Positions 36,042 to 45,953 of a stretch of DNA of 64,000 bases are shown here, piece after piece (the first letter of the stretch is position 1; every line of letters begins with the position of its first letter). The DNA is from Pseudoalteromonas sp. UG3-2. Its GTDB lineage: Bacteria > Pseudomonadota > Gammaproteobacteria > Enterobacterales > Alteromonadaceae. The DNA lies in the NCBI RefSeq assembly GCF_037120705.1, contig NZ_JAWLJU010000002.1:1860001-1924000 (forward strand), in the 5' to 3' direction. The notes beneath the pieces were generated by a model. It worked only from the letters and a program-made list of their open reading frames with translations. It ran no database searches and had not been told where the DNA came from. A program made the translations under genes and the position numbers.

Positions 36042-38780
36042 ATGACACTCAAATTATCATTGCTCAGTGCCGCCTTACTGAGCACAGCAAGCTATGCCGC
36101 TAAGCCAAGTTTAGAATTTAAAGATGTATTCGATTTTCGCTACCCTCATGGTACCCAAGTATCAGAGCAAGGCGAACTACTTAGCTTTAGCGCCAAGCCT
36201 TATCGCGGTAACAGTGAGGGACATGTTTACAACCTCATTACCAAGCAACGCATTGCAACAGTTCCTCGTGGTACCAAGCCCACCATTAATAAAAGCGGTC
36301 AGTGGGTGGCATTTACCCAACAACCGACCTTACTGGCGCAAGAAACGGCAAGCAAAAAAGACAAAAAAGCACTTAAAAACGATCTCGTTTTAGTCAACGC
36401 CAATACAGAGAAACAACTGACCTTTGCAGCCGTCAAAGACTACCAGCTTTCTGATGATGGTAACTGGTTAGTTTACCGTGAAGATAAAGCCTCTGAGCCC
36501 GCAGAAGAAACCTCTGAAAACGCGGCAATTCCTGCCGATAAAGGCGACACGGCGTTGCCACTGGTGGTGGTGAATTTAGCCACCAACACCCGCCAAACCA
36601 TCGCGGATGTTGCCAGTTATCAACTGGCTCCAAACAGTCAAGCCATCTTGCTCGCCCAGCACAGCCATGATGGCAGCCAAAACCGCGTGGTCTACATGGA
36701 CTTAACCAATGGCAGCCAAGCAAACCTAATCGAAGAGCCTGGGGTAACCTTGGCTGATATAGCTTGGCAACCCAGCGGTGAACACGTCGCCTTCTATTTA
36801 GGCAACTATGTCAATGAGGATAAGCGCCGTCGCGATTATCAACTGACATTATGGGCCCCGGAATCCAACCAGCTGCGTAATATCGAAAACCCACCACAGT
36901 GGTTTAGCGGTAAAACCGCCAAGTTAAGTTGGTCAGATGATGGCACCAGACTGTTTTTCGAAAACCGCCCTGTCCTCGACGCTAAACAACCCGAACTCAA
37001 GTATCAAGACCGCGCATCCTTGTATGACTATGACACCATACGCGACCAAAAGGGCTTAAAGGTTTGGCACAACCAAGACCCAGAAATTAAACCGCGAGAA
37101 GCCAAAACATGGCAGCAAAGCCGCCGCGACCAGCACTTTCAAGCTGTTTATCACCTCGAAGGTCAGCAAGTGGTGCAGTTAGAAAGTCCAACCATGCCCT
37201 ATGTTGCGTTCAACAAAAATGCTGATTACCTGCTTGGTAGCAACGACCAGCCTTACTTAGAGCAAATACTATACAAAGGCTTTTATCGTGATTATTACGC
37301 TACCAATGTGCAAACCGGTGAACGTCAGCTGATCGTTAAAGCCAGCCCTAACCGCCCAACGCTGTCACCTAGCGGACAACACGCAGCGTTTATCAAAGAC
37401 GGCCAAGTATGGCTTAAGTCATTACCTAACCAAAAACTGACCGCCGTCAGCCAAGCGGTTAAAACGGCTATTTTTGCCGATGATAAACACGACCGCCCAG
37501 AGCCAAATAGTGGTTATGGCTTTGCCGGTTGGCAAACGGATGGCAGCGTTTTGTATGCTTATAGCAAATACGACATTTGGGCGTTCGATACCCAAACTCA
37601 CCAAGCTACACGCTTAACCGACGGCTATAAGACTCAGACACAATACCGCCTAGGTTACCAAGATAAAGAGCAACTAGGATTTAATAAATCTGATACCTTA
37701 GTGCTCCATGGTCATAACCTAAACAATAAGCAAACCCATGTGGCCACCCTGTCATTGGCGACGGGTAAACTGGAAAGCCGACTTACGGGTGAGGCCAAAT
37801 TCACCATAGTGACGAAAGCCAAAGAGTCAGATACTTACCTATTCACTAAGCAAACTTACCACCAATTCCCCGATTACTGGGTCAGTGACAGCAGCTTTAG
37901 CAATACCACTAAGCTAACCAAGCTTAACCCCCAACAACCCACCTTTGCTTGGGGAGAAAAACCTGAGTTAGTGCAGTACAAGGGGTTTGATGGCGAAGAC
38001 CTACAAGGGGTGTTAATTAAGCCCGATGGTTACCAAGAGGGTGACAAAGTGCCGGTGGTGATCTATTTCTACCGCTACATGAGTCAACGCATGTATGACT
38101 TCCCTAAAATGGAACTGAACCATAGACCTAACTTGCCGATGTTCACCTCTAATGGCTATGCTATTTTCTTACCCGACATCCGCTTTGAAATTGGTCGCCC
38201 GGGTCCCTCATCGACACAAACGATGATGAATGCTGCCCAAGCGCTCATTGATAGCGGCGTCGCACACCCAGATAAAATTGGTTTGCAAGGCCACTCATGG
38301 GCGGGCTACCAAAGTGCCTTTATGATCACCCAAACCGATATGTTTAAAGCAGTTGTCTCAGGTGCCCCGGTTTCTAATATGACCTCGGCATACAGCGGCA
38401 TTCGTTTAAAGTCAGGGCTTGCTCGACAGTTTCAGTATGAAACAGGTCAAAGCCGCATTGGCAAATCACTCACCGAGGCGCCCGAGCTTTATATTGAGAA
38501 TTCACCAGTGTTTTTCGCAGATAAGGTTAATACGCCCATCTTGATCATGTTTGGCGATAAAGATGGCGCCGTGCCATGGCAAGAAGGCATTCAGTATTAT
38601 CTGGCGCTAAGAAGACATGGCAAAGACGCGATTATGCTGCAGTATGAGGGTGAGCCGCACCACTTAAAGCGACAGCCTAATCAACTCGATTATTCCATTA
38701 GAATGAAAGAGTACTTTGACTATCACCTGAAAGGCCTTCCAGCCGCTGACTGGATTTTACAAGGTGAAGCGATCGACTAA
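36042..38780 (+). CDS. secreted S9 family prolyl-oligopeptidase-like peptidase
   Basis: This is a 912-residue peptidase with a Sec signal (LKLSLLSAALLSTASYA), so it should act in the periplasm or outside. The N-terminal two thirds are a beta-propeller (DPP IV/TolB-like) with repeated W-S-x-D blades. The C-terminal alpha/beta-hydrolase domain (about 640-912) carries Ser752 in GLQGHSWAGY, the Asp in MFGDKDGAVPW and a His in GEPHHLK. Prolyl oligopeptidase relatives normally have GGSYGG, and GHSWAG here is an accepted variant in this S9 group. The next gene downstream is a TonB receptor in the same orientation, which suggests peptide use, although a hairpin lies between them. Confidence 0.9.
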   Translation: MTLKLSLLSAALLSTASYAAKPSLEFKDVFDFRYPHGTQVSEQGELLSFSAKPYRGNSEGHVYNLITKQRIATVPRGTKPTINKSGQWVAFTQQPTLLAQETASKKDKKALKNDLVLVNANTEKQLTFAAVKDYQLSDDGNWLVYREDKASEPAEETSENAAIPADKGDTALPLVVVNLATNTRQTIADVASYQLAPNSQAILLAQHSHDGSQNRVVYMDLTNGSQANLIEEPGVTLADIAWQPSGEHVAFYLGNYVNEDKRRRDYQLTLWAPESNQLRNIENPPQWFSGKTAKLSWSDDGTRLFFENRPVLDAKQPELKYQDRASLYDYDTIRDQKGLKVWHNQDPEIKPREAKTWQQSRRDQHFQAVYHLEGQQVVQLESPTMPYVAFNKNADYLLGSNDQPYLEQILYKGFYRDYYATNVQTGERQLIVKASPNRPTLSPSGQHAAFIKDGQVWLKSLPNQKLTAVSQAVKTAIFADDKHDRPEPNSGYGFAGWQTDGSVLYAYSKYDIWAFDTQTHQATRLTDGYKTQTQYRLGYQDKEQLGFNKSDTLVLHGHNLNNKQTHVATLSLATGKLESRLTGEAKFTIVTKAKESDTYLFTKQTYHQFPDYWVSDSSFSNTTKLTKLNPQQPTFAWGEKPELVQYKGFDGEDLQGVLIKPDGYQEGDKVPVVIYFYRYMSQRMYDFPKMELNHRPNLPMFTSNGYAIFLPDIRFEIGRPGPSSTQTMMNAAQALIDSGVAHPDKIGLQGHSWAGYQSAFMITQTDMFKAVVSGAPVSNMTSAYSGIRLKSGLARQFQYETGQSRIGKSLTEAPELYIENSPVFFADKVNTPILIMFGDKDGAVPWQEGIQYYLALRRHGKDAIMLQYEGEPHHLKRQPNQLDYSIRMKEYFDYHLKGLPAADWILQGEAID

Positions 38781-38786
38781 ATCGCG

Positions 38787-38814
38787 TGCAGGCCTAGCGG
38801 ATGCTAGGCCTGCA
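38787..38814 (+). terminator. strong hairpin after the S9 peptidase gene
   Basis: TGCAGGCCTAGC-GGAT-GCTAGGCCTGCA has perfect 12-bp arms directly after the stop codon. The tail TCTTCC is only weakly T rich, so it may act as a 3' stabiliser as much as a terminator. The following 240 bases are very A/T rich and contain GGCAC-AGTACTC-GTGCC at 39006-39022, a possible operator for the receptor gene. Confidence 0.6.
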
Positions 38815-39061
38815 TCTTCCATAGAGCAATTAAACTATCTTTCTATGATATTAAGAATACTTTATTCATACACCACAACTAAAACACATAAAAAATGTGA
38901 TAAAAATAAATAAAAAGAAAATAAAAAGCACATCAAAATAAACACCAAACATACATTAAAAACAAATATTTTACAAAACCGGTAATTCCCGATAAGTTAG
39001 GGCTTGGCACAGTACTCGTGCCTTAATTAGCTAATAACATTGTGTGAAACAGGGAAAAATT

Positions 39062-42000
39062 GTGAAAACATTCAAAAAAACAATGCTTTCGATGCTGGTA
39101 GCGGCATCGCTTGGCAGTTCATTTACCGCATCAGCTACAAATATCTTTGGTCAACTCGATAACAGTAAAAATACCGCTCAATACACCGTCACAGTAAAAA
39201 ATACCGCAACGGGCCTCACGCGTAACCTGGATGTTGGTCAAGATGGTCAGTTTCGAGTCAGGCAATTACCTACAGGTAATTACACAGTACAAATAAAAAG
39301 AGGCGACAACATAGTCGCTGAGCAACAAGTCACTGTTTCGATTGGTTCTAACTCTAATACTGCATTTGATATGTCTTCTGTCGAGGGAGTAGAGCGCATT
39401 CAGGTTGTAGGTGCTCGCGTTTCTTCTATTGACTTGACCACAGCAGATTCAGGCTTAGTATTGTCTGATGTTGAAATCGATCGGATGCCGGTGAACCGCG
39501 ATATTACGTCAGTAGCGTTACTGGCTCCAGGTACCATCAAAGGCGACTCGGCATTTGGTAATACCGCTTCTTTCGGTGGTTCATCAGTGGCTGAGAATGC
39601 TTGCTATATCAATGGTCTTGAAGTAACCAATACCAGACAGGGGCTGGGCTGTGGTGAAGTACCATTTGAATTCTATGACCAGTTCCAAGTTAAAACGGGT
39701 GGCTACTCTGCTAAGTTTGGTCGCGCTACCGGTGGTACGATTAACTCAACCACTAAAAGTGGTACCAATGAGTGGGAATTTGCCGCGGTATTACAATACC
39801 AACCGGATGCGCTTCGCAGTGAAGGAAATATATCACGAGGCAGAAATGGTGCCGGGCAAATTTTCCGTGATGAGAGCATGGACGAAAACAGCTTCACCGA
39901 TTTAACACTTTCTGCAGGCGGTCCAATTATTGAGGATAAGCTCTTTTTCTACGGTATTGTAAACCCAAGAGATACTGAAGAAGCCTACACTTGGGGCGGT
40001 GACGAATTCTCTGGCGTTGATCAATTTCGTACAGAAGAAAGCTCCGGTGGCGATAACCTCTTTTGGGGTGCAAAAGTAGATTGGGATATTGCTGAGAATC
40101 ACCGCCTAAGTTACTTTGCTTACTCTAACCGTAAAGATGTCGATCGCACTGTTTATGAATACAGCGAAGGCATGGTTGGCGCACAAAATGACTCAGCCAT
40201 TCTAAAACGGGGTGGTGAAGCACAAAGCTTAAGCTACAGCGGTGTGTTCTCAGAAGATCTAGTTATTACAGCCATGATGGGTAATATCGAAACTGAATAT
40301 GAAACCGTCGTGGGCAACCTAGATTGTCCTAGCGTGACGGACTCTCGCGGTACTAGTAACCCTATTACAGGCTGTGGTGCTGGCGGGAGTTTCGGAGCCA
40401 ATAGTGATGATAATACCCAGTATCGACTGGATGTAGAGTATTATTTTGGCGATCATGAAATCGCCTTCGGTGTCGATTATCAAGAGCGTGACTCCATTCG
40501 TATATCTAAGCCCGTTGCAGGTCACAGCTACGACTATAAAACCTTAGCACCTGGTGGTGACTTTCAAGCTGATAATGGCGCTTTGACTAATAACACAGGT
40601 AGCACAATTAACTATGTTGAAGACCGTATTTTTGATGGTGGCGGCTCATTTAACTCAGAGTTATTGGCTTACTATGTCGAGGATAAGTGGCAAGCAACAG
40701 ACACACTACTATTGACCATTGGCCTGCGAGTGGATGAGTTTGATAGTTATGGCACTACGGGTAAATTACTTACTAGTTTTACCACCGATATCGCGCCGCG
40801 CCTAGGCTTTACTTGGGACCCGTTCAACGACGGTGAAACGAAAGTGTATGGTACTTATGGCACCTACTATCTGCCCGTTGCCAATAACACCATTTTCCGC
40901 GCGGCATCTGGGGTGAGCGATATTACCACGGCCTACACATACTCTGGAGTGGATGCCACTACCGGTGCGCCTACAGGTCTTGAGCCATTAGCAGACCTAT
41001 TAGGAAGTGGTGGCTTAGAGAATTCACAACAAGTGAGCGGTGTCCCTGTTATCCCAGAAAAGGACGTGTTCCAAGCTAAAGAAGCCGACCCGTTTGCCAA
41101 AGACGAGTATATTTTAGGTGTAGAACATGCCATTAATGATGAGTATACCGTTGGTGTGAAGGGTATCTTCCGTGAGGTCACCTCTGCACTAGATGACTAT
41201 TGCGGCCGTTATGCCTATCCTACCTGTGTCATGATAAACCCGGGTGAAGACTCTAGCTGGTATAAAGATGGTTACTACTGGAATGGCGAGAGCTGGGACT
41301 CTCGAGGCGGTAATGATGGTATACCAGACCCAGGTTCACTTACTACTCACTCAGCGTCAACCATTGGACTGTCGGATGCCACCAATGAATACGGCGCCAT
41401 CGATACTATGATTAGCTATCGTGGTGATAATCTGCGTTATACTTTCACTTATACTTGGTCTAAGAGCCTAGGTAACTTTGAAGGCGCAGTAAAATCTGAT
41501 ATTGGTCAAGCGGATGCCGGCATTACACAAGACTTTGACTTCCCCGCTGTAATGGATGGCGCCTTTGGTTATCAACCAAACGACCGCAGACATGTGTTCA
41601 AGTTCTTTGGTAGTTGGGAGCCGATGGATAACCTCACCATTGGCTGGAACTCTACGCTATCGAGCGGCCGTCCACTGAGCTTATTTGGTCAAGGTTATCC
41701 TACTGATGATCCAAACCTAAATGGTGGTTGGGGTGATACTTTCTACCTCTTCACTTGCCCAGATACCAATGGCGATGGCACGTGTAATGCGAGCGAGCAA
41801 ACCTATACCCGTAACTCTCGTGGTACAGCAGGAAGAACGCCGTGGACATTTAATGTTGATTTATCAGCAGCTTACAACTTCAGCTATCAAGATGTCGACA
41901 TGCGCGTTAGCTTAAATGTCTTTAACGTTTTAGATACCACGGAAGCGGTAGCCCTGAATGAACATTATGAGCAAAGTGAAGGCGAATTTAATGCCTATCA

Positions 42001-42064
42001 TGGTGCTGCTTATTCGTTCCAAACACCACGCTATGTGCGCCTTGGGTTCGAAGCGCGGTTTTAA
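39062..42064 (+). CDS. Oar-like TonB-dependent outer-membrane receptor
   Basis: The signal peptide (KKTMLSMLVAASLGSSFTASA) is followed by a carboxypeptidase-regulatory-like domain at about 20-105. A plug follows (VERIQVVGARVSSIDLTTADSG and later GGYSAKFGRATGGTINSTTKSGTN), then a beta-barrel ending in the outer-membrane signature LGFEARF. This layout matches Oar-type receptors, often linked with uptake or secretion of peptides or proteins in Alteromonadales. I use the GTG at 39062, which has AGGGA eight bases upstream. An in-frame GTG at 39044 is less well placed. The S9 peptidase upstream may supply ligands. Cysteine pairs in extracellular loops (DDYCGRYAYPTC, FTCPDTNGDGTC) suggest disulfides. 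Confidence 0.9.
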   Translation: MKTFKKTMLSMLVAASLGSSFTASATNIFGQLDNSKNTAQYTVTVKNTATGLTRNLDVGQDGQFRVRQLPTGNYTVQIKRGDNIVAEQQVTVSIGSNSNTAFDMSSVEGVERIQVVGARVSSIDLTTADSGLVLSDVEIDRMPVNRDITSVALLAPGTIKGDSAFGNTASFGGSSVAENACYINGLEVTNTRQGLGCGEVPFEFYDQFQVKTGGYSAKFGRATGGTINSTTKSGTNEWEFAAVLQYQPDALRSEGNISRGRNGAGQIFRDESMDENSFTDLTLSAGGPIIEDKLFFYGIVNPRDTEEAYTWGGDEFSGVDQFRTEESSGGDNLFWGAKVDWDIAENHRLSYFAYSNRKDVDRTVYEYSEGMVGAQNDSAILKRGGEAQSLSYSGVFSEDLVITAMMGNIETEYETVVGNLDCPSVTDSRGTSNPITGCGAGGSFGANSDDNTQYRLDVEYYFGDHEIAFGVDYQERDSIRISKPVAGHSYDYKTLAPGGDFQADNGALTNNTGSTINYVEDRIFDGGGSFNSELLAYYVEDKWQATDTLLLTIGLRVDEFDSYGTTGKLLTSFTTDIAPRLGFTWDPFNDGETKVYGTYGTYYLPVANNTIFRAASGVSDITTAYTYSGVDATTGAPTGLEPLADLLGSGGLENSQQVSGVPVIPEKDVFQAKEADPFAKDEYILGVEHAINDEYTVGVKGIFREVTSALDDYCGRYAYPTCVMINPGEDSSWYKDGYYWNGESWDSRGGNDGIPDPGSLTTHSASTIGLSDATNEYGAIDTMISYRGDNLRYTFTYTWSKSLGNFEGAVKSDIGQADAGITQDFDFPAVMDGAFGYQPNDRRHVFKFFGSWEPMDNLTIGWNSTLSSGRPLSLFGQGYPTDDPNLNGGWGDTFYLFTCPDTNGDGTCNASEQTYTRNSRGTAGRTPWTFNVDLSAAYNFSYQDVDMRVSLNVFNVLDTTEAVALNEHYEQSEGEFNAYHGAAYSFQTPRYVRLGFEARF

Positions 42065-42087
42065 TTCGCAATGACCCTTAACAGTGA

Positions 42088-42117
42088 TGGTCACACCGCT
42101 GGGTGTGGCCATTTTTA
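42088..42117 (+). terminator. terminator of the TonB receptor gene
   Basis: TGGTCACACC-GCT-GGGTGTGGCCA, with one G-U-type mismatch, is followed by ATTTTTATTT. It lies between convergent genes. Confidence 0.75.
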
Positions 42118-42125
42118 TTTGCAGC

Positions 42126-44318
42126 CTAACACTTTTTTAAAAACGCCATAAAGTCTTGCTCAGGCATGGGCTTGGCGAGTAAGAAGCCTTGCACCTCATC
42201 ACAACCAAGCTTTTGTAACACCGCCATTTGTTCTTCGGTCTCCACGCCTTCGGCAATGGTTTTTAAACCCAGATGACGGCCTAACGAAATAACCAGATCG
42301 GCAATGGCGCCGCTATCTGTCTCAGGAATGTCTTTAATAAATGCACGATCTATTTTTAATCGTGCCAAGGGGAGCTTTTGCAAGTAACTCAGCGATGAAA
42401 AACCAGTACCAAAGTCATCGATTGCTACTTCAACGCCAAATGCCTGAAGTTCCTCTAAGGTACTAACCACTGCATTCACCTCATCCATCACCACACTTTC
42501 TGTGACCTCAAGCTCAATGTGTTGTGGCTGCACGCCGTAGGAGGTAATGGTTTCTTTTACCTGTTTTGCGTAGTTTGGCACTTTGAACTGGGGCACAGAC
42601 ACATTCACCGCCACGCTGATATCACCAAACCCTTGCTGCTGTAGCTTTGCTTGCAGCTGACATGCCTGCTCTAACACCCACTGCCCTATTTCAACAATCA
42701 ATCCAGCATTTTCTGCTAAAGGCACAAACACTGCGGGCGAAATGTATTTGCCATTGCCCGAGGGCCACCGCAATAACGCCTCGCAGCCAATAATGTTGCG
42801 GTTTTCAATGCCAAACTGCGGCTGATACCAAACCTCGAGTTTATTCATCTCAAAGTCTTGGCGCAGCTGCCGAATGAGGCCTAACTTCCACGCCATTTTT
42901 TCTTCTAAATCGGAGCTATACCAATCCAGTGGAATGCAAGATAACTTTGCTTGGTTAAGGGCAATGTAAGCGAGCTTCAGGGTTTCAATGCCCTGAGGTT
43001 GAAAGTCCTCTTGCCTGCACACCCCAATATGAAAGTGCATGGTAAGCACATGCTCACCCACCTGATAAGGTAAGGTCATGCTCTCAATTAAGCTATCTTC
43101 ATCGAACTCTGCTTCCGGTAATAAGAAGCCAAAGACATCGGCGCCAATCCGAGAAACTAGCTGTGCTTGTGGAAATTCGTTGGCAATTCTATCCGCGATA
43201 CCAAGCAACAATAGGTTGCCGACTTCTTGTCCTAAGCCATTATTAATATCTGAGAACTGAGCGATATCAATTAGCACAAACAATAATGACTGCGACTGAC
43301 CATAGTAAGCGGCGATATGCTCTGTAAAGTTAGCGCGATTCGGCAGCTTAGTTAGGCTGTCTTTGTACGCCACATCCCGCAACTCATTAAACAGTTTAAT
43401 GTTATCAAGACCAACACTGACATTGGTTAAAAAGATTTCCGCAAACTTAAGCTGTGCCTCACTGGGTGGTTCGGTTATTTCGAGGTACAGTGCCGCGCGC
43501 TTATTTTTATTGCTTTCAAGTAGTAGAGTGATGTCGTGATCGGTACTTTGGTGCTGCTCAGAATCGATACAATTTTGCACCTGCATAATGACACGGCCAT
43601 TGTCGAGTTGCTCTAGGCCATGACCAAAAAACTCATGGTACTGTTCACTGCCACCAAACACCCGCAGCTGGGTTTCGTCATCGAGATAGCCACTGACCAG
43701 CCCTTCACCAGAACCGCCAAGGATTTTTGCCAGCTGGGCCACTACTGCGGCAGAGAAAGAACTCATATCGGTATGGCCGAGAATGGCCCTGGATGCCTGT
43801 AAAATTTGCCCTAAAGTACGGCTTTGCGCCTCTAGCTCACAAATTTGCTGGTAAGAGCGTGCAGCAGTTAAAATGGATGTTACCAGCTTACTGCGAGTCA
43901 GCTCGGTTTTCATTTTATAATCGTTGATGTCGTACTCGCGGATCACCTTTTCTTCAGGGGCATACCCTGGCTGACCGGTTCGCATAATGATGCGCACAGC
44001 CATGTTTTTTAGTTCTTCGCGGACGCGGCGCACCACATTTAATCCAGCATCATCGGTTTCCATTACCACATCCAGTAATAGAATGCTGATGTCGTTTTGC
44101 TGTTTTAATATCTCTATCGCTTCAGCACCAGAATAGGCGTGAAAAAAGCGTAACTTTCTACCCCAGACTTCTAGGTTTGATAATGCGAGCTTAGTGACAG
44201 AATGAATTTCCGGGTCATCATCTACGACTAAAACATCCCAAAAAGCACTTATCGTTTCTTCTTCTTGAGTTATGTCTTCGTGCTCTGCAAACAAAAAATC
44301 ATCTTGCTCAGGTGCCAT
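42126..44318 (-). CDS. REC-DUF3369-GGDEF-EAL response regulator, probable c-di-GMP phosphodiesterase
   Basis: Domains in order are a receiver (about 30-150, phosphoacceptor in LLLDVVMETDD), a DUF3369 helical/GAF-like region (about 165-300), a GGDEF-fold domain (about 310-450) and an EAL domain (about 465-725). The GGDEF active loop reads SRIGADVFGFLL, so the catalytic GGDEF is lost. The EAL domain keeps CEALLRW, the DDFGTGFSSLSYL loop and KIDRAFI, with EGVETEEQ, so hydrolysis of cyclic-di-GMP is the expected output. No kinase is adjacent. Such proteins often tune motility and biofilm, but which behaviour is involved cannot be read here. Confidence 0.9.
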   Translation of the reverse strand: MAPEQDDFLFAEHEDITQEEETISAFWDVLVVDDDPEIHSVTKLALSNLEVWGRKLRFFHAYSGAEAIEILKQQNDISILLLDVVMETDDAGLNVVRRVREELKNMAVRIIMRTGQPGYAPEEKVIREYDINDYKMKTELTRSKLVTSILTAARSYQQICELEAQSRTLGQILQASRAILGHTDMSSFSAAVVAQLAKILGGSGEGLVSGYLDDETQLRVFGGSEQYHEFFGHGLEQLDNGRVIMQVQNCIDSEQHQSTDHDITLLLESNKNKRAALYLEITEPPSEAQLKFAEIFLTNVSVGLDNIKLFNELRDVAYKDSLTKLPNRANFTEHIAAYYGQSQSLLFVLIDIAQFSDINNGLGQEVGNLLLLGIADRIANEFPQAQLVSRIGADVFGFLLPEAEFDEDSLIESMTLPYQVGEHVLTMHFHIGVCRQEDFQPQGIETLKLAYIALNQAKLSCIPLDWYSSDLEEKMAWKLGLIRQLRQDFEMNKLEVWYQPQFGIENRNIIGCEALLRWPSGNGKYISPAVFVPLAENAGLIVEIGQWVLEQACQLQAKLQQQGFGDISVAVNVSVPQFKVPNYAKQVKETITSYGVQPQHIELEVTESVVMDEVNAVVSTLEELQAFGVEVAIDDFGTGFSSLSYLQKLPLARLKIDRAFIKDIPETDSGAIADLVISLGRHLGLKTIAEGVETEEQMAVLQKLGCDEVQGFLLAKPMPEQDFMAFLKKC

Positions 44319-44503
44319 CTTCTACCCTTTAATTCTGCACTACTTCTTAATTATAGGCACTGATTCACTCCAGTGTTTACCATCGCAACCAAAATGGTAA
44401 ATTTACTATTATGTTTGTAATTGCTTAACTTATATTAAACATTATACTCGAGCATAGAACAATATAGATGATTTAGCATACTTTTTAGTGAAGAGGAAAA
44501 GCC

Positions 44504-45031
44504 ATTAAACGTTTATCAGCCCCGCTAAAGTTAGTGGTAGCAATCGCTTTTGTTATAGTAATTGCTGGTCTCGCCATGCCCCACCAATACCAAGTGGAAA
44601 CACAGACCAAACTCACTACGCACAATAATGCATTAACGCCTTTGGTGCTCTCTCACTGGCCGCAGCTGTTTAATTGGCAAAAACCCGAAGCTATATATTT
44701 CACCTTGATACCAAAACAACAAGCAATAGGCAGCTCAGCCATTATTGTGCATCCTTGGGGTGAAGCTGAAATCACGGTCTACAGTGTCAGTGAAGAGCAG
44801 TTAAAGCTGTCACTGCATATTAGCGATGAGCACATGGCAACCATTAACTTAATGCAAAGCCAGCAGGGCAATGCCAAACAGTTAAAAGTAGAGATTAATG
44901 GCAGGGTTAACATCCCATTTATTGGCAGCTTTGCCGCCTTGTTTATGCAAAGGTATTTACAGCAACTCAGCAGTTCAGCACTCAACCACATGAACTCTCA
45001 ATATAAGATGCAAGCAAGCCATGACGGTTAA
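44504..45031 (+). CDS. small signal-anchored protein, possible ATT start codon
   Basis: I do not recognise the family. After an N-terminal hydrophobic segment (VVAIAFVIVIAGLAM) the protein is about 150 residues of mixed, soluble composition, so it should face the periplasm. The best ribosome-binding site, AGAGGAA, is followed after seven bases by ATTAAACGTTTATCA. Reading from that ATT gives a classical basic N-terminus, KRLSAPLKL, before the hydrophobic stretch. There is no ATG between the upstream stop (44489-44491) and the hydrophobic segment. The first standard start is GTG at 44534, which removes the basic residues. An AUU start, rare but known for infC, or a point mutation are the alternatives. 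It overlaps the next gene by 11 bases. Confidence 0.6.
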   Translation: MKRLSAPLKLVVAIAFVIVIAGLAMPHQYQVETQTKLTTHNNALTPLVLSHWPQLFNWQKPEAIYFTLIPKQQAIGSSAIIVHPWGEAEITVYSVSEEQLKLSLHISDEHMATINLMQSQQGNAKQLKVEINGRVNIPFIGSFAALFMQRYLQQLSSSALNHMNSQYKMQASHDG

Positions 45032-45899
45032 AAACGCACAAGTAAAGTCGGCATTAGCGCTTTCCATCGAAGAAAAGCTCGGCTACCCCATGATAAAGCG
45101 CGCAACCCCTTTAATGTCGCAAGATGAGCGCTATCAGCAAGCAAAAAATAAAGACAATCAGTATGCGGTAAAAACCGAACATGGGGTGTTGAAACGGGCA
45201 TTAAAGCGCCAGCAATTAAATAAAATTCAGCGCCAAAAAAACCTTGAAGCCATTATGGGCAGTGCCCTGACTTTATGCCCCGAAGTGACCGCACGTGGTC
45301 GCCCAGATCCAGACTGGTTAGAGCACTTTATTACATTGGCTGAAGACATTACTAATCATGCCATGCAAAAGCTTTGGGCAAAAATTCTAGTGGGAGAAAG
45401 TATTACTCCAGGGACTTTTTCAATAAAAAGCTTACAAACACTGAAATTGATGACCCAGCGAGAAGCCAACGCGCTGCAAAAGTGTGCGCCACTGTGTGGC
45501 TATCTTGAGCGGGAAGACAGTTATTTAATTTTACATGGCTATTATAAAAAGCCCTCTATTTTGGACCTCATTCGCAAAGGCAGTACCGAGTCAATTAACC
45601 TCAGCCAAGCGGGGTTAAGTTTTCCTAATATCCTCACCTTAATGGATATTAATATTCTATATCGCCAAGAAATAGAATCTGCATCGCTGCAAAAAGGCCA
45701 AACTATGGAGCTGGTGTTTCAGCGCAAAAAAATCACCTTAACGGCTAAGTCTAATGACTTGGTGTTTAGTTATTACAAGCTGACGCAAACCGGGGATGAG
45801 CTCAAGAAGCTATTACAAAGTCCAATTAACAAAAACTACAAACAACTGATTGATAAAGCATTTGAAGCGGAATTTAGTATTGATTGGAGCGACAGATAG
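45021..45899 (+). CDS. TIGR03899/DUF2806-like conserved protein
   Basis: This is a soluble 292-residue protein without signal peptide or membrane segment. The central block reads DWLEHFITLAEDITNHAMQKLWAKILVGE, then TPGTFSIKSLQTLKLMTQREANAL. It is the pattern I associate with the TIGR03899 family in Vibrio and Shewanella and with DUF2806. No function is established. The start overlaps the preceding gene by 11 bases, so the pair is translationally coupled. The partner is probably membrane anchored. An assignment beyond family level is not possible from sequence. Confidence 0.7.
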   Translation: MTVKNAQVKSALALSIEEKLGYPMIKRATPLMSQDERYQQAKNKDNQYAVKTEHGVLKRALKRQQLNKIQRQKNLEAIMGSALTLCPEVTARGRPDPDWLEHFITLAEDITNHAMQKLWAKILVGESITPGTFSIKSLQTLKLMTQREANALQKCAPLCGYLEREDSYLILHGYYKKPSILDLIRKGSTESINLSQAGLSFPNILTLMDINILYRQEIESASLQKGQTMELVFQRKKITLTAKSNDLVFSYYKLTQTGDELKKLLQSPINKNYKQLIDKAFEAEFSIDWSDR

Positions 45900-45953
45900 T
45901 AAAGAAGAAACGCTGCAAGGACAAGGCCCTAACAGCGCATTAGAATATAGGGT

